Assembly (NCBI GenBank): GCA_934256695.1 | Contig: CAKQPE010000010.1 | Location: 1-33,178, forward strand | Length of the DNA stretch: 33,178 nt | Direction: 5' to 3' | Origin: an uncultured Eubacteriales bacterium | GTDB taxonomy: Bacteria; Bacillota; Clostridia; Lachnospirales; Anaerotignaceae | In this document: positions 1 through 7,201 of the stretch, in pieces | How positions within the stretch are numbered: the first letter of the stretch is position 1 | Layout: every line of letters starts with the position of its first letter | Notes under the pieces: model-generated | The model's input: the letters and a program-made list of their open reading frames with translations, nothing else | Databases searched by the model: none | What the model was told of the DNA's origin: nothing | Position numbers and translations under genes: made by a program

Positions 1-23
1 TCTGTTTATTCTTCTGTTTGAAC

Positions 24-69
24 AAGTCGAAATCCTGATTTCGACTTAGGTGTCGACTTTGTCGACACC
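24..69. repeat. two tandem perfect hairpins
   Basis: Two adjacent perfect inverted repeats. Bases 24-34 pair with 37-47 (11 bp), and 49-57 pair with 61-69 (9 bp, TTT loop). They stand directly before a third, terminator-like hairpin at 73-101. Neither has a T-run of its own. No gene is visible in bases 1-171, so this is the 3' end of whatever lies left of the window. Confidence 0.6.
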
Positions 70-72
70 CTC

Positions 73-105
73 AAACTACCGTGACTTTGTCACGGTAGTT
101 TTTTA
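73..105 (+). terminator. rho-independent terminator
   Basis: A 13-bp perfect stem (73-85 with 89-101), a TTT loop, and a following T-run to about 105. The T-run orients it for plus-strand transcription, so it probably ends a gene lying before base 1. It may also stop readthrough between that gene and the convergent MATE gene. Confidence 0.7.
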
Positions 106-171
106 TTAACTATAAAATCGCCATAAGCCTTACCGAAAGGAAGGCCCAATAATTATTTTTTCTCATGTTAT

Positions 172-1521
172 TTAATCTGATATTATATTTTTTTCTATTT
201 TTGTTTTATGTATTTTGTAGTATATAAATCCCGCAATATCAGCAAGTCCCCAGCCTATAGGTATTGACATCCAAATTCCCGTAACACCTATTGACGGTAT
301 CTGTGACAGAGTATAAGAAAGTAATACTCGTGTTCCGAGAGAAATTACCGTAAGCACAACAGACATTGCCGGTATCTTGACTGCTCTGTAAAAGCCATAG
401 AACAGAAACAATATACCTATGCCGATATAAAACAAGCCTTCTATTCTAAGATAGTGTACTCCTGCCGATATTATTTCCATCTCGGACTCATCTATAAAAA
501 TAAGCATAAGCGGTTTTGCCAAAATAAATACAACAAAAGATATAAATATACAAAATACAGCCGATGTTATAACAGCACTTTTTATGCCCTTTTGTATTCT
601 CTCTGTCTTTTTTGCACCGAAATTCTGTGCTATAAATGTTGAAAATGCATTGCCGAAATCCTGAACTGGCATATATGCAAAAGAGTCAATTTTAACTCCT
701 GCCGCAAAGGCCGCCATAATAGCCGTACCGAAGCTGTTTACAAGTCCCTGTACCATAAGTATTCCGAAATTCATAACCGACTGCTGTAAGCAGGTAAGAA
801 ATGAAAACTGCGAAAGCTCCGATATAACATTTTTACGTATATACATATTGCTTTTTCTGACTCTGAGTTCCGGAAAATACACAAGTGTATAAAAAGTTAT
901 TCCGATACCGGAAACATACTGTGATATAACCGTAGCTATTGCCGCACCTTCAACACTCCAATTAAACTTAACCACAAACAAAAGGTCAAGAACTATGTTA
1001 AGCACTGCCGATACAGCAAGAAACACAAGGGGTATAAAGGAGTTTCCTATTGACCTTAAAAGAGAAGCAAAGAAGTTATAGAAAAATGTAGCACAAAGTC
1101 CCGTAAATATTATAAAAACATAACTTCTCATCATGTCATATATTTCAGACGGAGTTTTTAAAAATATAAGTATAGGGTCTATAAACAAAAATGCAAGTAT
1201 ATTCAAAACCACCGTTGTAGCACCTATTATCAAAAATGCAGCAAATATACAGTTTCTCAGTTTATCCATATTTTTCTGCCCGAAACATATTGAAAAAAGT
1301 GCGGAACTGCCCATAGAAAGACCTATTATTATTGATGTAAGAAATATCATTAATGCATAAGCAGAACCTACTGCCGCCAATGCTGATGAGCCTACAAATC
1401 TGCCCACAATAAATGTATCGGCTATATTGTAAAACTGCTGCAAAAGGTCTCCCACTATCATAGGCACAGAAAACAAAAGCATTGTTTTTGTTATGGAGCC
1501 TTCCGTAAGACTTCTGTTCAT
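172..1521 (-). CDS. MATE family multidrug/Na+ antiporter
   Basis: An inner-membrane MATE exporter that pumps out drugs or metabolites against a cation gradient. The product is about 449 residues, normal for the family. It has around twelve hydrophobic segments and the typical start, in which a TMLLFSVPMIVGDLLQQFYN stretch is followed by a DTFIVGRFVG motif and a second-half repeat. I start it at 1521 because a clear AGAGG site precedes that ATG. The in-frame ATG at 1554 directly follows the stop of the PAP2 gene and has only a weak ribosome site. It is the last gene of the EamA-PAP2-MATE operon. The substrate cannot be told from sequence. Confidence 0.9.
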   Translation of the reverse strand: MNRSLTEGSITKTMLLFSVPMIVGDLLQQFYNIADTFIVGRFVGSSALAAVGSAYALMIFLTSIIIGLSMGSSALFSICFGQKNMDKLRNCIFAAFLIIGATTVVLNILAFLFIDPILIFLKTPSEIYDMMRSYVFIIFTGLCATFFYNFFASLLRSIGNSFIPLVFLAVSAVLNIVLDLLFVVKFNWSVEGAAIATVISQYVSGIGITFYTLVYFPELRVRKSNMYIRKNVISELSQFSFLTCLQQSVMNFGILMVQGLVNSFGTAIMAAFAAGVKIDSFAYMPVQDFGNAFSTFIAQNFGAKKTERIQKGIKSAVITSAVFCIFISFVVFILAKPLMLIFIDESEMEIISAGVHYLRIEGLFYIGIGILFLFYGFYRAVKIPAMSVVLTVISLGTRVLLSYTLSQIPSIGVTGIWMSIPIGWGLADIAGFIYYKIHKTKIEKNIISD

Positions 1522-1554
1522 TTCAGATAACCTCTTTCCTTTTGTATACTGCAT

Positions 1555-2058
1555 TTATTTCTTTTTAAATATCCCGAAAAACGTAATCTTTCCTATTGCT
1601 ATACTTATGGCAGATGCCGCAAGAACATCGGTTAAATAATGTACTCCCGTAAGAACCCTTGAAAGACAGACAAAAAAGCTCACAATACCCGTTATTATTC
1701 CCCAGAAAGGCGAAACAAAATAAACCGCCATAGTTATTATAACAGAGCTTGATGCATGTCTGCTTGGGCATGATTTTCCGCCGGAATGGCTGACTATCGG
1801 CTCAAAGCCAAGTTTCTCAAAAGGACGTTTTCTGTCTATAAAATTACGTATTTTCGTAACCGCAAAAAAATCTGCCCAAGGTATAATACCGCATATCAAT
1901 ACACGCTTGTCTTTTTTTAAAGCAAGTATTAATATCATGCCGTAAAATATCCACATGACAGGTTTTGGAGATTGATTTTCCATAAAAACAACCATCTTCT
2001 CTAAATTTTTATGGGATTTTATATATTTATTTATAAGTATATAGCTTTTTGAAAACAT
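1555..2058 (-). CDS. PAP2-superfamily membrane phosphatase
   Basis: A type 2 phosphatidic acid phosphatase-like membrane enzyme, likely acting on a lipid or undecaprenyl phosphate outside the membrane. The three PAP2 signature blocks are visible: K-x6-RP (KIRNFIDRKRP), PSRHASS, and SRVLTGVHYLTDV with the nucleophile-supporting His. It is about 167 residues, short but usual for bacterial PAP2. Hydrophobic helices lie between the motifs. The ATG at 2058 has GGTGA upstream. A TTG at 2073 overlapping the EamA stop is the alternative start. It is cotranscribed with the flanking transporter genes. The exact substrate is unknown. Confidence 0.85.
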   Translation of the reverse strand: MFSKSYILINKYIKSHKNLEKMVVFMENQSPKPVMWIFYGMILILALKKDKRVLICGIIPWADFFAVTKIRNFIDRKRPFEKLGFEPIVSHSGGKSCPSRHASSSVIITMAVYFVSPFWGIITGIVSFFVCLSRVLTGVHYLTDVLAASAISIAIGKITFFGIFKKK

Positions 2059-2069
2059 ATTTATCACCG

Positions 2070-2978
2070 TCAATTTTTACTGTTTTTTCCTTTAAAAGAA
2101 AGCATTAAAACCGTTATTATTATAAGTGCAAAACCCAAAATATCAATAGGCATAAACTTATTTTTAAGCCAAATAGCCGATATAATCGTTGCAGAAAGAG
2201 GCTCCATACATGAAATCATACTTGCCTTAGCCGCACCTATATAGCTTACACTTTTAAGATAAGTTGTAAAAGGTATTACCGTACCGAATATTATTATAAG
2301 CAGTACAACAAAAACAGCTCCGAAATCAAGACTTTGTTTTATAGTCCATGTACGTACAATAAGCGTAAATACAACTCCCGCAATAAACATTCCAAGCCCT
2401 GTCACAGTAAGGCTACCCCAACGCTCAATTATTCTTCCCGGAAGAATTGAATATGCCGCAAGAGACAATGCCGACAAAATACCGAATGTCAACGCCTTCG
2501 TTGAAATGGCAAGCTCATTTATACTGCCGTGTGTAGCAAGAAGAAATGTGCCTGTCATAGCAAATATTACTGCTGTCAGCTCTTTAATATTAGGCATTCT
2601 TTTCGATCTGAAACACATAAAAATCATTATCATGGCAGGGCCAAGGTATTGAAGTACCGTACCTGTAGCAGCATTGGAATTTGATATTGTAACAAAATAT
2701 GTATACTGACAGGTTAAAAGACCTACTATGCCAAATACTACAAGAACTATTCGGTCATATTTATCGCTTAGTATTCCCTTCATATTTTTTCTTTGGGTAA
2801 TTAATATCAATATAATCATTATTATTCCGGAAAATAAAAGTCTTACGGAAGTAAGCCATTCCGGATTCATGTCTTTATAATCAAAAAGATACTGCCCACA
2901 GGTTCCGGAAAACCCCCATAGTACACCGCCGCTTAAAGCAAGCAATATTCCCTTTGCCGTTTTATTTTTCTCCCCCAT
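2070..2978 (-). CDS. EamA/DMT family transporter
   Basis: A drug/metabolite transporter of the EamA (RhaT-like) type, predicted to export amino acids or other small metabolites. The 302 residues contain two tandem EamA halves, each of about five hydrophobic helices. An N-terminal LLALSGGVLWGFSGTCGQYL motif and a second-half EPLSATIISAIWL motif near residue 260 are both typical. The start is supported by GGGAGG eight to nine bases upstream. It is the first gene of the three-gene minus-strand operon; its stop overlaps the possible TTG start of the PAP2 gene. Substrate unknown. Confidence 0.9.
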   Translation of the reverse strand: MGEKNKTAKGILLALSGGVLWGFSGTCGQYLFDYKDMNPEWLTSVRLLFSGIIMIILILITQRKNMKGILSDKYDRIVLVVFGIVGLLTCQYTYFVTISNSNAATGTVLQYLGPAMIMIFMCFRSKRMPNIKELTAVIFAMTGTFLLATHGSINELAISTKALTFGILSALSLAAYSILPGRIIERWGSLTVTGLGMFIAGVVFTLIVRTWTIKQSLDFGAVFVVLLIIIFGTVIPFTTYLKSVSYIGAAKASMISCMEPLSATIISAIWLKNKFMPIDILGFALIIITVLMLSFKGKNSKN

Positions 2979-3033
2979 ATTAAAATTCCTCCCTTATATT
3001 TTTTCTTCGGCATTCTCCCAAATATTATTTAGG

Positions 3034-3039
3034 ATTATA
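3034..3039 (-). promoter_or_regulatory. possible -10 of the EamA-PAP2-MATE operon
   Basis: A TATAAT on the minus strand about 55 bases before the EamA start. No good -35 is seen at 17 bases; TTGTTT lies 20 bases away. Weak support only. Confidence 0.3.
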
Positions 3040-3131
3040 TCATACAATCAAACTATTAAAAACAAAATTCGGTTTTTTATTGTATTTTCGGTATAAAAAT
3101 ATCATAACTAAAAGTTTAATATTAAAATTGA

Positions 3132-3160
3132 TTGCAAATATTGAAAAATTAAAATATAAT
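3132..3160 (+). promoter_or_regulatory. sigma-A promoter of metA
   Basis: TTGCAA (3132-3137), a 17-base spacer and TATAAT (3155-3160), giving a predicted start near 3167 and a leader of about 50 bases. The leader is too short for a SAM riboswitch or T-box and none is seen. If methionine control exists, it would need a DNA-binding regulator. Confidence 0.7.
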
Positions 3161-3217
3161 GAAAACTTAGTACGTTATTAATAAATAAAAAAATACATTA
3201 AGAGAGGTGTGATATTA

Positions 3218-4147
3218 ATGCCAATTAAATTACCTGACAGTCTGCCGGCAAAGGAAATACTTTCAAACGAGGGGATTTTCGTCATGGGCGAGGACAGAGC
3301 TTACCATCAGGACATACGTCCCCTTAAAGTAGCCATTCTCAACCTAATGCCGCTTAAAGAGGTTACGGAGGTACAGCTTTTAAGACGCTTGGGCAACTCA
3401 CCTCTTCAGGTTGAAATAACTCTGCTTTTCCCGAAAAGCCATAATGCACAGAATACTCCCGTTGAACATCTGAAAACTTTCTACCATACATTCGACGAAG
3501 TAAAAAACCAGAAATTCGACGGTCTTATAATAACAGGTGCTCCTATAGAATTATTTAACTTTGAAGAAGTTGACTTCTGGCAGGAGCTTACGGAAATCAT
3601 GGAATGGTCAAAATCCAACGTAACAAGCACAATGCATATCTGCTGGGGAGCACAGGCGGGACTTTACTATCATTACGGAGTGCCTAAGATTATACTTGAT
3701 AAAAAAATTTCAGGTGTATTTCCGCATTATATGAACCCATATCCCGACAAGCTTCTCCGTGGATTTGACGATATGTTCTATGTTCCCCATTCAAGACGTA
3801 CCGAAGTACGCCGTGAGGATATAATAAACACAGGAAAAGTTGTTATTCTTTCCGAGTCTGACGAATCCGGTGTATACATAGCTTCCGCAAAACACGGAAG
3901 ACAGATATTTGTAATGGGACATTCCGAATATGACGCTCTTACACTAAAAAACGAATATTTAAGAGACCTTGCAAAGGGACTTAATCCGGAAATACCGAAG
4001 CATTATTTCAAAGATGATAACCCTGCCAATGCCCCTCTTGTAAGATGGAGATCACACTCAAATATTCTTTTTACAAACTGGCTCAACTACTACGTATATC
4101 AGGAAACACCGTATGATGTTGAAAAGATTGAAAAAGGCGAGGACTGA
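3218..4147 (+). CDS. metAA: homoserine O-acetyltransferase (MetA family)
   Basis: Catalyses acylation of homoserine, the first committed step of methionine synthesis, in the cytoplasm. The 309-residue protein matches MetA throughout. The catalytic Cys lies in the HICWGAQ motif at residue 142. A GHSEYD block carries later active-site residues, and the N-terminus MPIKLPDSLPA is canonical. Residue 111 is Glu (GAPIEL). In studied MetA enzymes Glu here goes with acetyl-CoA and Gly (E. coli) with succinyl-CoA, so acetyl transfer is predicted. I start at the ATG at 3218, eight bases after AGAGGTG; an upstream in-frame GTG at 3209 lies inside that ribosome site. It is monocistronic, between a promoter and a terminator. 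Confidence 0.93.
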   Translation: MPIKLPDSLPAKEILSNEGIFVMGEDRAYHQDIRPLKVAILNLMPLKEVTEVQLLRRLGNSPLQVEITLLFPKSHNAQNTPVEHLKTFYHTFDEVKNQKFDGLIITGAPIELFNFEEVDFWQELTEIMEWSKSNVTSTMHICWGAQAGLYYHYGVPKIILDKKISGVFPHYMNPYPDKLLRGFDDMFYVPHSRRTEVRREDIINTGKVVILSESDESGVYIASAKHGRQIFVMGHSEYDALTLKNEYLRDLAKGLNPEIPKHYFKDDNPANAPLVRWRSHSNILFTNWLNYYVYQETPYDVEKIEKGED

Positions 4148-4197
4148 GAATTTACGGTGAATTTTCTTCTTCAACTATAAATTTTTAGTAAAACTTT

Positions 4198-4236
4198 AAA
4201 AATCCATTCAAAGAAAATACCTTTGAATGGATTTTT
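4198..4236. terminator. bidirectional terminator
   Basis: A 16-bp stem (4198-4213 with 4221-4236), an AAAATAC loop, and A/T runs on both sides. It sits between the convergent metA and the stalk-serpin gene and can serve both. Confidence 0.85.
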
Positions 4237-4253
4237 GAGTTCTTTTGTATGTT

Positions 4254-5273
4254 TTATTCGTAGTAACCACCACAAAGTATACTATCATTAGTTGTATCAA
4301 TTAAAAAATAATAAAACGGTGTATCAAAGACAAGTTCAGGAGTATATGAATATCCTAAAATATCAATATATTCGGTAGTTTCATCAATAGTATTACGACT
4401 TGAAACACCTTTTTCATTAATATATAATGCATAGTCATTTGTTTCTAAAGATATTTTGGGTATATGCACACAAATACTACGTGTATCTTTGTATTTTTGA
4501 ATACGATTTAAAAGATCACTGCTGATTTCATTTGTTGATACAAATAACATTTCGTATTGTTTATTCTTTAGTGGAAGTGAAACAGCTTTTGTGCTTTTTT
4601 CTTCATAATAATCAAATAAACTATCTGTCATTAAAAATTCCTGTTTTTCTTTTGTGCCGTCTGTTCTTGTAAATTCATTAACATAAGTATTTTCTGTCAT
4701 AAACGGATATTGCCACATAAAATGAAAATCCTTTGGTTCAAACAGTACTAGATTATAACAAAAAATTTTATTTAAAAAATCGTCATAATTTTTATATATC
4801 CATTTATGTTGTTTTGTAGACATAGAAGTATGTCTAAAATATATATTCATTGTTCCATCCGAAGTTAATTCATAATCGCAATGCTGCTCTTTACTACTAT
4901 CCAAAATAAATATATCATCTGTTGATATATAAGTAGTACCATTTATTACTTCTGTAGAATGTATTAAAACACTATTAGTCCCGTTCACTTCTATACTATT
5001 TGTACCAGGCACTATTTTAATAATTCTATCACCTGATGTATTTGGTATTCTAATAATGGCATAGGGAGCCTTATACATAACATCACAGTGTCTGATATTA
5101 AAAAATTCCCTAAGTGGTATATAGACAATCTGATCTTTTTGATATGGCGTTACACTGAAGTTAATCTCTTTTCTTCCATCTTTATAAAATTTATGATTTA
5201 CTGTATTTGCAAATATTATATTATTACAACCTAAAGTCAATACAATCGCCATTAATATTGTCCTTAATTTCAT
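4254..5273 (-). CDS. exported stalk-domain/partial serpin hybrid protein
   Basis: 339 residues. A signal peptide (about 1-22, ending IIFA) predicts export. Residues about 30-150 look like a copper-amine-oxidase N-terminal (stalk) domain: VYIPLREFF, SIEVNGT and INGTTYISTDD are its repeating marks. Residues about 155-339 align by eye with the back half of a serpin. FHFMWQYPF corresponds to the serpin YFKGKW-x-PF block. DGTKEKQEFL corresponds to the segment before the third sheet. VHIPKISLE corresponds to the conserved IPKF strand. YINEKG corresponds to the V/I-NEEG hinge, and FDTPFYYFLID followed by SILCGG corresponds to the closing HPFLFFI / ILFMGR strand. The helical front half of a serpin is absent, as is the roughly 50 residues between the IPK strand and the hinge. 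The hinge lacks the small alanine run of inhibitors. Protease inhibition is therefore doubtful. GGGGG precedes the start. Confidence 0.65.
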   Translation of the reverse strand: MKLRTILMAIVLTLGCNNIIFANTVNHKFYKDGRKEINFSVTPYQKDQIVYIPLREFFNIRHCDVMYKAPYAIIRIPNTSGDRIIKIVPGTNSIEVNGTNSVLIHSTEVINGTTYISTDDIFILDSSKEQHCDYELTSDGTMNIYFRHTSMSTKQHKWIYKNYDDFLNKIFCYNLVLFEPKDFHFMWQYPFMTENTYVNEFTRTDGTKEKQEFLMTDSLFDYYEEKSTKAVSLPLKNKQYEMLFVSTNEISSDLLNRIQKYKDTRSICVHIPKISLETNDYALYINEKGVSSRNTIDETTEYIDILGYSYTPELVFDTPFYYFLIDTTNDSILCGGYYE

Positions 5274-5323
5274 AAAATAATACCCCCAATATCAAGTAGA
5301 CTAGCCGTTTTTCCATCAACGAA

Positions 5324-5538
5324 CCTTCTCCCTTGTGGAGAAGGTGGCACAGCGTAAGCTGTGACGGATGAGGGGTTATATCCTATTAATTTTACGTTAT
5401 TTTCCCCTCATCTGTCACTTACGTGACATCTTCCCCACCGAGGGGAAGACTAACCCTTCTGTCCCTTCGGGACATCTTCCCTTTCAGGGACGACTTTTGA
5501 ATCCGCAGTTTTTAAGCCTTCTCCGCCGTGGAGAAGGC
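5324..5538. repeat. cluster of intergenic hairpin repeats
   Basis: A gene-free stretch of about 215 bases made of related hairpin units. Unit 1 is 5324-5375: a CCTTCTCC...GGAGAAGG palindrome followed by a tail ending GACGGATGAGGGG. Unit 2 is 5404-5449, the inverted form, starting CCCCTCATCTGTCAC and ending in a CTTCCCC...GGGGAAG hairpin. A third, partial unit lies at 5454-5507 and a last palindrome (CCTTCTCC...GGAGAAGG) at 5518-5538. Similar sequences are, to my knowledge, widespread between genes in gut Clostridia. The T-poor context argues against simple terminators. Confidence 0.75.
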
Positions 5539-5550
5539 TTTAGACAGTGT

Positions 5551-5832
5551 TTATTCTTCTCTCATTATCGCAATAGGAATAATATTTGCAGCCATAATAA
5601 CTATTACATAAACACAAAGTACCTTAAACATAGACGGCATTACATCAAGCAGTGCTGACCAATCCGCTTTATTTACCCAGTTCAAAACCATTCTGTACTC
5701 CATAAATAAAGTAATTATTGCAAATGACATTGAACCGAATGAAGCCAAGTATGTTTTTTTGCTTTTATTAACTGATAAATTCCATGCCATTAAACAAAAT
5801 ATTATGCTGATAATTATACTTGCAATCCACAT
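5551..5832 (-). CDS. small integral membrane protein
   Basis: About 93 residues with three hydrophobic segments (roughly 1-20, 35-50 and 68-88) and a short charged end (MREE). No family name is recognised. I start at the second ATG (5832) because GGAGG lies eight bases before it. That GGAGG falls inside the first codons of the longer in-frame ORF starting at 5847, so the longer start cannot use it. It lies 58 bases after the permease gene on the same strand and may be the last gene of that ABC operon, but no function can be given. Confidence 0.65.
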   Translation of the reverse strand: MWIASIIISIIFCLMAWNLSVNKSKKTYLASFGSMSFAIITLFMEYRMVLNWVNKADWSALLDVMPSMFKVLCVYVIVIMAANIIPIAIMREE

Positions 5833-5890
5833 AAATATAACCTCCATGTATAAATACTTTTTGGATACTGTCTAAAATTTTCTTATCTCT

Positions 5891-7201
5891 CTATTCTGTC
5901 TTTATTGCCGCCAAAGCACTAAGCTTTGTTGCCCTTACAGCAGGGAAAAATCCTGCCATAACACCGACAAGTGCCGCAAACACTATTCCCAGAAATCCGA
6001 GCCAGAACGGTATAACGGACATATTCGTTGCCTGCCCCATGTTAAAGCCCACAACATTTACTATTTTAGATACTATACAGCTTATGATTACGCCGACTAT
6101 GCCGCCCATAAGCCCTATAAAAGCCGCCTCTGTAAGGAAAAGCCTGCGTATATCGTTTACCGTTGCACCTATAACCTTCATTACGCCTATTTCCCTTGTA
6201 CGCTCGTATATACTCATAACCATAGTGTTTGCTATGCCTATAGCCGCTACAAAAAGTGATATTGCACCTATTGCACCAAGTACAAGCTGAAGCATTTTAG
6301 ATGTCTCCTGTGCCTGTTTAAGATAATCCACAAGGCTGTATGTTTCAAAGCCCATTGCTTTAATTTCGTTCTGTATTCTTTCAACCTGATTCATATCATA
6401 TGCTTTAACCATAGCCTGCTCGTAAGTGCCTTTTTTATTATTGTTTCTTCCTGTGTCACCCATTGACTTCTGGTGCTTTGCTCTTTCTGCCGCTATTTTT
6501 TCAACATCCTCCAAAGGCATAACCGTTGTATAACTGTTTTGTCCGTTTGGATCCATTTCGCCTACAACCTCTATCTTTTTCGGCTTTATGGTTTTATCCA
6601 TTTCTTTTGTGCCGTAGCTGTAATCGTATGTAATTTGGAATTTGTCCTCGTAAGGTTTTATCTCTATGTTGTTTGAACCGTTCCACCTATACTGCCAGCT
6701 TAATTTAGGATTATAAAATCCCGTTGCCGCACCTGAATCAAGAACAACTGCCATTGTGTCGCCTTCCTGAAGTGTTCTTCCCGAGCTTACTTTAAAGCCC
6801 ATAAGCTCCATTGTCTCCGGCAATATTCCCATAATGGACGTATCATAAACGTTTCTTCCGTCTATTATGGTAAAATAATCCTGCACAACAGGTGTAACAG
6901 CCTCCACACCGCTTATTTCTCTTATTTTTTCAATGTTTGCTTTATCCAAAACGGCTTTTTCGCTGTTTTTATTAGCAGCAGCATCATAGGAATACGGAAC
7001 ATTTACGTTTATTACATAAAGACTTCCCATTTCCTCTATCTGGCTTTTATAGCCTTCATTCATGCCTATACCGACGGAAATCATAACAACTATAGATGCA
7101 GTACCTATTATTACACCAAGTACAGTAAGGAATGTACGAAGTTTCCTTTTCCACAGATTACGCACAGCCATATCAATTAAATCAAAGCTGCTCATTGTCA
7201 T
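5891..7201 (-). CDS. MacB/FtsX-type ABC transporter permease
   Basis: A membrane subunit of a MacB-like ABC system. There is one transmembrane helix near the N-terminus (the LRTFLTVLGVIIGTASIVVM region). A large extracytoplasmic MacB-PCD domain of about 230 residues follows, then three C-terminal helices of the FtsX fold. YERTREIGVMKVIGAT, the coupling segment that contacts the ATPase, precedes the third helix, as usual. The start at 7201 has GGAAGG five bases upstream; ATGs at 7195 and 7219 are possible. It overlaps the 3' end of the exported-protein gene by about 20 bases, implying translational coupling. Such systems act mechanically on envelope substrates rather than importing solutes; the substrate here is unknown. 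Confidence 0.88.
   Translation of the reverse strand: MTMSSFDLIDMAVRNLWKRKLRTFLTVLGVIIGTASIVVMISVGIGMNEGYKSQIEEMGSLYVINVNVPYSYDAAANKNSEKAVLDKANIEKIREISGVEAVTPVVQDYFTIIDGRNVYDTSIMGILPETMELMGFKVSSGRTLQEGDTMAVVLDSGAATGFYNPKLSWQYRWNGSNNIEIKPYEDKFQITYDYSYGTKEMDKTIKPKKIEVVGEMDPNGQNSYTTVMPLEDVEKIAAERAKHQKSMGDTGRNNNKKGTYEQAMVKAYDMNQVERIQNEIKAMGFETYSLVDYLKQAQETSKMLQLVLGAIGAISLFVAAIGIANTMVMSIYERTREIGVMKVIGATVNDIRRLFLTEAAFIGLMGGIVGVIISCIVSKIVNVVGFNMGQATNMSVIPFWLGFLGIVFAALVGVMAGFFPAVRATKLSALAAIKTE

Noticed and set aside
2979..3217. Possible SAM riboswitch or T-box before metA
   Set aside because: The promoter leaves a leader of only about 50 bases, with no T-box sequence, no SAM-I core and no attenuator hairpin.
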